Positions 43,327-47,272 of a stretch of DNA of 47,272 bases are shown here, piece by piece. The stretch is taken from positions 1 through 47,272 of the forward strand of contig UQFY01000014.1 of NCBI GenBank assembly GCA_900540385.1. Direction: 5' to 3'. Source of the DNA: an uncultured Mollicutes bacterium (GTDB lineage: Bacteria > Bacillota_I > Bacilli_A > RFN20 > CAG-826). Every line of letters starts with the position of its first letter. Position 1 is the first letter of the stretch. Under the pieces are notes generated by a model, which ran no database searches, was not told the DNA's origin, and saw only the letters and a program-made list of their open reading frames with translations. Both the position numbers and the translations under genes were made by a program.

Positions 43327-44088
43327 ATGAGTGCGATGTCGAACTACGTCAAGCTGATCAACAACTTCGATTCCCTGAAACTGACCACCTTCAGGGCCAG
43401 CATCGACGCCTTCATAGACGAGGTCAACGGCGGCAGAGCGGATCTGGTGGACGCCCTCTATTCCCTCACGGAGAAGGAGATGGCCTTCCGCCAGGACAGG
43501 GTGAACAGATCCATGGTCGTGATCTCGCATTTCCCTTTCGTGAAGACGTTCGACGACTACGATTTCAGCTATCAGCCGCGGCTGAACCGGGATGAAGTCC
43601 TGGATCTGAGGAACCTCAGGTTCGTGGAGCGCGCGGAGAACGTCGTTTTCATGGGGACGCCCGGCACCGGGAAGACCCATCTCGCCGTGTCCGTCGGCAT
43701 CGAGTACGCCAAAAGCAGGTACATGACCTACTTCGTGAACTGCAACGACCTGATCATGCAGCTCAAGAAGGCGAAGCATGAGAACACGCTGGCGAGGAGG
43801 CTGAAGCATTTCGCGTCATACAGCGTACTCATCATCGACGAGGTCGGGTTCCTGCCGATCGATGCGGAGGACTCCAACCTGCTCTTCCAGCTCATATCAA
43901 TGAGATATGAGAGGCATCCCACGGCGTTCACGACGAACAAGAGCTTCAACAGATGGGGAGAGGTCTTCGGAGACCCCGTCATCACGAACGCGATACTCGA
44001 CCGCGTGCTGCACCACTCGAGGGTGTTCCAGATAGTCGGGCCATCCTATAGGATGAAAGGAAAGGGGGAATTGTTCAAAGAGGATTAG
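43327..44088 (+). CDS. istB: IstB-like transposition ATPase (IS21 family)
   Basis: The product of about 253 residues has Walker A FMGTPGTGKTHLAVS, Walker B VLIIDEVGFLPI and the sensor region AFTTNKSFNRW. Its N-terminus (NYVKLINNFDSLKLTTFRASID) is typical of the helper ATPase of IS21 elements. It appears complete, but no istA transposase gene is present, so it is probably not mobile on its own. ATG 43336 is an alternative start. It lies inside the remains of another transposase gene, and its codon use is strongly GC-rich. Confidence 0.88.
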   Translation: MSAMSNYVKLINNFDSLKLTTFRASIDAFIDEVNGGRADLVDALYSLTEKEMAFRQDRVNRSMVVISHFPFVKTFDDYDFSYQPRLNRDEVLDLRNLRFVERAENVVFMGTPGTGKTHLAVSVGIEYAKSRYMTYFVNCNDLIMQLKKAKHENTLARRLKHFASYSVLIIDEVGFLPIDAEDSNLLFQLISMRYERHPTAFTTNKSFNRWGEVFGDPVITNAILDRVLHHSRVFQIVGPSYRMKGKGELFKED

Positions 44089-44152
44089 CCGGCATTGGCG
44101 AAGGATATTTTCCCTAAAATGGTAAAAAATATATTTACTTTATCAATCGGTC

Positions 44153-44572
44153 CCCGTGAACGAGAGCATGGTCGTGAGGCTGCCGAGCGGGGAAAAAGAT
44201 GAGGGGCGTCTCGAGAAACCAGGTCTGCGTCGCATGCGTCGTGGCGTCAAACGGGGCGAGATACGCCGAGGTCGTCGGGAAGGGGCACATAACGTCGGTA
44301 GAATGCGTCAGGACCTATGGGACCCACATAGCCAAGGGATCGAAGATCGTCCATGACGGCGTCTTCAGCCCGTGAATTCCTTCATAGCCGAGATAGAGCA
44401 TTACCACCTGAACGTGCACACGGGGATAAGGACGAGGTACCTCGAGCTGTATTGCGCATGGATAGCCTTCCGGACGTCGGCGAAAGGCAAGGACATCGCC
44501 GAGAGGGTAGACGAGCTGATGTGGAAATGCTACCAAACAAGTGCAGCCTTCAAGAGCAGAACCCGATACTAG
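44153..44572 (+). pseudogene. DDE transposase C-terminal remnant (IS1595-like)
   Basis: VNESMVVRLPSGEK runs, after a one-base shift in an A5 run, into MRGVSRNQVCVACVVASNGAR...GTHIAKGSKIVHDGVFSP. A deletion and frame change follow, then VNSFIAEIEHYHLNVHTGIRTRYLELYCAWIAFR and a stop at 44570-44572. Together with the zinc-ribbon fragment at 43047 this is one transposase gene whose middle has been lost or replaced by the IstB segment. Confidence 0.72.
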
Positions 44573-44619
44573 GCTAGTTTCCACCCACACTTTGGTAAAT
44601 ACTTCTATAAAACTTTTAA

Positions 44620-45369
44620 TTATTCTTTACAAGCATTAAAAAACTGTAATCCAAAATCTGTTAGTTGAAAAAACAATTCATCATACTCGTATTCAATATT
44701 TTCTATTTTGGCATTTTGATTAATTATATTAATAACATAAGGATGTTCTTTAAGGTGTTTATAGTTGCTTTTTTCAACTAGAGTCTTAAGAGGTGGAATT
44801 TCTATTAATTTAAGCCTTTCCATATTTTCTAAATATGCACATATGTTCCCTGGTTTTTCACAAATACCATATCCAATGTCGGAAAAATAACGAATAAGCA
44901 TTATTCCATCTCCCTGTTGATTCTTATTACCAAATTTCATACGAACATTAATCAATGGGATATGATGAATTGTAACAGGTGGTAACTTGTTCAATATTTT
45001 AATTTCATCCGAATTTAATTGACCAATTATGGATACAAAAGAAGGATGAATTGTTTTGCTTTTTTCCATTGATGATTTCAGCAAATTCTTATATGCCTGC
45101 TTTACATATTCATCATCAAGGCTATATGACAATTGTTGAATGAGAGGCACGAAAACTCTCTTATCTGGCATTTTTCCATTATTAACATCAATTGATTCAA
45201 TAACCTCTTTAACAATGTCAATAATCTGGTTCTTGTCAGTAAAACAAAATTCTTTTATAAGATTAATAACATCATTTCTTTGCAATCCAATATTCAAGTC
45301 ACCAGAAACAGTTATATTTGTTTGAAGATTATTATCTCCCTTTATTTTTTGTTCATTTTTCGTTTCCAT
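44620..45369 (-). CDS. Abi-alpha-like protein (DUF4393 type)
   Basis: The 249-residue soluble protein resembles the phage abortive infection protein family Abi_alpha: FVPLIQQLSYSLDDEYVKQAYKNLLKSSM followed by IHPSFVSIIGQLNSDEIKILNKLP. The N-terminus (NEQKIKGDNNLQTNITVSGDLNIG) is an added strand-rich motif that is shared with the small membrane peptide encoded just upstream. The ATG at 45369 overlaps the restored 3' end of that peptide gene. Function in this family is poorly known; membership in a defence unit is an inference from homology and context. Confidence 0.72.
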   Translation of the reverse strand: METKNEQKIKGDNNLQTNITVSGDLNIGLQRNDVINLIKEFCFTDKNQIIDIVKEVIESIDVNNGKMPDKRVFVPLIQQLSYSLDDEYVKQAYKNLLKSSMEKSKTIHPSFVSIIGQLNSDEIKILNKLPPVTIHHIPLINVRMKFGNKNQQGDGIMLIRYFSDIGYGICEKPGNICAYLENMERLKLIEIPPLKTLVEKSNYKHLKEHPYVINIINQNAKIENIEYEYDELFFQLTDFGLQFFNACKE

Positions 45370-45516
45370 TGTTCACACTTCCTATACTTTGCTGATTGTT
45401 GTTTCCTTTTATTTTTTGCTTGCTTTTTACACTATAAGTTTTCGTAAAAAACCTCCTATAAAACCTAAAACTGCACTTGCTAATCCAATAATTAAATTTA
45501 CTAACCAATCTTCCAT
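45353..45516 (-). pseudogene. Small membrane peptide gene with a break in a T6 run
   Basis: A GAGGTG ribosome binding site precedes ATG 45516. The open frame gives 29 residues, a single membrane helix (MEDWLVNLIIGLASAVLGFI), and stops at 45427. One extra base in the T6 run (45446-45451) would extend it with TKTYSVKSKQKIKGNNNQQS and IGSVNNGNEK to a stop at 45353 that overlaps the Abi-alpha-like start. The extension shares QKIKG(N/D)NN-Q with that protein, which argues that the longer form is the real one. Slippage, mutation and sequencing error are all possible. Confidence 0.6.
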
Positions 45517-45531
45517 TTTTAGGCACCTCTT

Positions 45532-45790
45532 TTAATAATCAATATCCTGAATCATCTTCTTAATAAAATCTTTATTAAACCAAAAGCTTTGCTTTGTGTA
45601 TGAAGTTATTCCTGTAATTTTATCAGCAACTGGTAATTCATAATGATCTAATCCTACTCTCGCATTCTGTTATTTTATCTTCAAGTTATTTTCTTAATGG
45701 TGCTTCTGGTGGAGTTGTTTTAGTTAAAGAAATCTTATCTCCTTCAACTTCAACGTATTTGTCACATTTAAAATGAATTAGTTTAGACAT
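45532..45790 (-). pseudogene. Broken small gene downstream of the ATPase gene
   Basis: ATG 45790 overlaps the ATPase stop region. The frame reads MSKLIHFKCDKYVEVEGDKI, then SLTKTTPPEAPLRK and a TAA. After a frame change it continues as VGLDHYELPVADKITGITSY, then TKQSFWFNKDFIKKM and a stop at 45532. The family is not recognised, but both halves look like real protein. Confidence 0.6.
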
Positions 45791-47090
45791 TAAAATGCAT
45801 TCCTAATGTATTATATGGAACAACGTATACTCCAGATTTAGGATCTCTTGTAAGTCCAAATCCTATACCTACAATCACACATAAAAATTTAGGCTTTTTA
45901 GCGACATTATCATTAAATTTAGTTAATGATTTTATTGCTTCATCTATTTGATTGTTTCCTAGTTTAATTTCAATTGCACCATATTCACCATCACTAAATT
46001 CAACTATAGCATCAACCTCATCATTACTTAAATTATCTCTAAAAGCATAAACGTGACCTCTATAATATTCCATATACACGTTTAAATCTCTAACTACTAA
46101 AGACTCAAACAATAATCCAAATGTATTTAAATCATTAATTAGTTTTTCAGATGTTAAGCCTAAAAGAGCGGCCGCAAGTGACGGATCAACAAATCTTCTC
46201 TTTGCTTTTTTGCCAACCCTTGAACTAGATCTATAATTAGTTGAATAAGCTTCTTGATTATTGATAATGTATAACTTTTCTAGAATGTCTAAATATCTAG
46301 ATAATGTTCTTTTATTTAATGTTTGTTCTTCGTCATTACTAAAATTAAAGCAATCTCTCAAAATAGTTGCTTCTGCTGCATAACTGGACTCATTTCTTGC
46401 TAATGACTTAAGAATCATCATCATTTTTTGCGAGTCGAACAAGAATTTATCATCATTGTAATTTTCATTAACGTCATTTTCTACAACTGACTTTATATAT
46501 TCACGTGCTAGTAAGCCATCACTTTCTAAATTCGAAAGGCCTAAATTTTCAGGCCATCCACCATTTATAATAAGTCTGGTAATTTCATAAATATCAAAAG
46601 GATCAACTAACTTATTAATTTCCTTTCCTTCATACATATCCATTAAAGAAATATAATCAAGAGATTTACCTAATTCTAATGTTGTCATAGGAAACATATT
46701 TATTTTAATAATTCTACCAGTACCAGTATGCTTAATCTTAGATTTCTCTTCCTTATCTAGTAAAGCGGTTGAGCCTGTTAAAATAAAATTCCCTTTTGAT
46801 ACCCTCAAATCACATTCATTTCTAATAGCATCCCACAATTCTGGCACTAGTTGCCATTCATCAACAACCTCTGGAATATTCTCATTTAAAATTAACTTCG
46901 GATTAAGTGTAGCTAGTTTTCTTTTCTCTATATCAGTTAATCTAACAATAGAATTACCATGATGCATACTAGTCCATGTTTTGCCGCACCATTTTGGACC
47001 AACAATTTGAATTGCTTTAAATGTTTTTAAATATAACTCAATAGTTTTATCAATTAATCGTTCTTTATAATTTTCAAGTTTAATTGGCAT
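45783..47090 (-). CDS. AAA_14/DUF4143 family ATPase
   Basis: The 435-residue product has a modified Walker A (GPKWCGKTW, residues 31-39), a Walker B/sensor region with DEWQLVPELWDAIRNECD and the sensor ILTGSTALL. The C-terminal DUF4143 part has a PD-(D/E)XK-like strand, YGAIEIKLG. These proteins are common in gut bacteria and near mobile elements, often in many copies; their role is unknown. Ribosome binding site AAAGGTGATT. The CAAGCATGTGA-type direct repeats lie just upstream. Confidence 0.88.
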   Translation of the reverse strand: MPIKLENYKERLIDKTIELYLKTFKAIQIVGPKWCGKTWTSMHHGNSIVRLTDIEKRKLATLNPKLILNENIPEVVDEWQLVPELWDAIRNECDLRVSKGNFILTGSTALLDKEEKSKIKHTGTGRIIKINMFPMTTLELGKSLDYISLMDMYEGKEINKLVDPFDIYEITRLIINGGWPENLGLSNLESDGLLAREYIKSVVENDVNENYNDDKFLFDSQKMMMILKSLARNESSYAAEATILRDCFNFSNDEEQTLNKRTLSRYLDILEKLYIINNQEAYSTNYRSSSRVGKKAKRRFVDPSLAAALLGLTSEKLINDLNTFGLLFESLVVRDLNVYMEYYRGHVYAFRDNLSNDEVDAIVEFSDGEYGAIEIKLGNNQIDEAIKSLTKFNDNVAKKPKFLCVIVGIGFGLTRDPKSGVYVVPYNTLGMHFNV

Positions 47091-47125
47091 AGTTAATCAC
47101 CTTTCAATATGGTTTTACTATAATG

Positions 47126-47187
47126 ATGCACTTTTTTCAAGCATGTGAGTGCACTTTTTTCAAACATGTGAGTGCACTTTTTTCAAA
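47126..47187. repeat. Three 23-bp direct repeats upstream of the ATPase gene
   Basis: The unit GTGCACTTTTTTCAAACATGTGA occurs at 47126-47148 (first base pair altered, G for A in the centre), at 47149-47171 and in part at 47172-47187. They are head to tail without spacers. They begin 35 bases upstream of the ATPase start, around its likely promoter (TATAGT on the minus strand), so they look like operator or iteron repeats. Confidence 0.7.
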
Positions 47188-47272
47188 AGAATAAACGCAT
47201 TTATAAATAAATTTTTATTAGAAGTATTTACAAAAAGGTTGCTCACTTTTTCAGATTGTATCTATCTTTTAT

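Noticed and set aside
42965..43330. Long arginine-rich plus-strand frame across the IS left end
   Set aside because: The zinc-ribbon frame starting at 43047 is clearly the real one; the arginine-rich product is a GC-rich shadow.
47126..47187. CRISPR array
   Set aside because: The repeats are contiguous without spacers and only two and a half units long; no cas genes are present.

Overview
The window looks like chromosomal DNA of an uncultured, low-GC, Gram-positive gut or rumen member of the Bacilli (Erysipelotrichia/RF39/RFN20-like). The basis is AT-rich genes with GGAGG-type ribosome binding sites, AddAB instead of RecBCD, lipoprotein signal peptides, many glycosidases and carbohydrate-binding proteins, and LytTR/GHKL signalling. 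TGA is used as a stop (for example in several 4-nt ATGA gene overlaps), so this is not the Mollicutes code. Nearly all genes lie on the minus strand.

1-13.8 kb holds core and carbon-metabolism genes: an iron alcohol dehydrogenase, a TetR-type regulator, tRNA-Arg(CCG) and tRNA-Leu(CAG), an alpha/beta hydrolase coupled to a GH3 glucosidase, a histidine phosphatase and addB-addA with a small coupled gene. 13.8-19.7 kb holds a small basic protein, an M6-like secreted metalloprotease, an AEC transporter and an AgrC/AgrA-type two-component system. 19.8-26.3 kb is a surface glycan operon: a giant lipoprotein alternating six Ig-like repeats with three CBM6/35-like domains, a membrane-anchored GH3 enzyme with reversed domain order, and a four-helix membrane protein. 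A cre/LacI-type palindrome lies upstream.

26.5-33.9 kb holds a plus-strand permease-like protein, a frameshifted PlsC-like acyltransferase, tRNA-Ala(GGC), a membrane protein with a structured leader, tRNA-Arg(CCT), a flavin reductase with Tag glycosylase, and an acidic lipoprotein.

From about 33.9 kb to the end the window is accessory DNA. It holds IS remnants of higher GC, a phage terminase fragment, several pseudogenes, an Abi-alpha-like (DUF4393) protein with a tiny membrane partner, and an AAA_14/DUF4143 ATPase. The most interesting item is an unlisted 52-residue, six-cysteine peptide gene (36554-36712, minus), five bases upstream of a radical SAM/SPASM protein. This is a strong candidate for a new thioether-type RiPP (ranthipeptide/sactipeptide-like) cassette. 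Just upstream of it, beyond an IS remnant, lie a secreted metalloprotease and a lipoprotein; downstream lie a broken small helical gene and a GIY-YIG-like protein.
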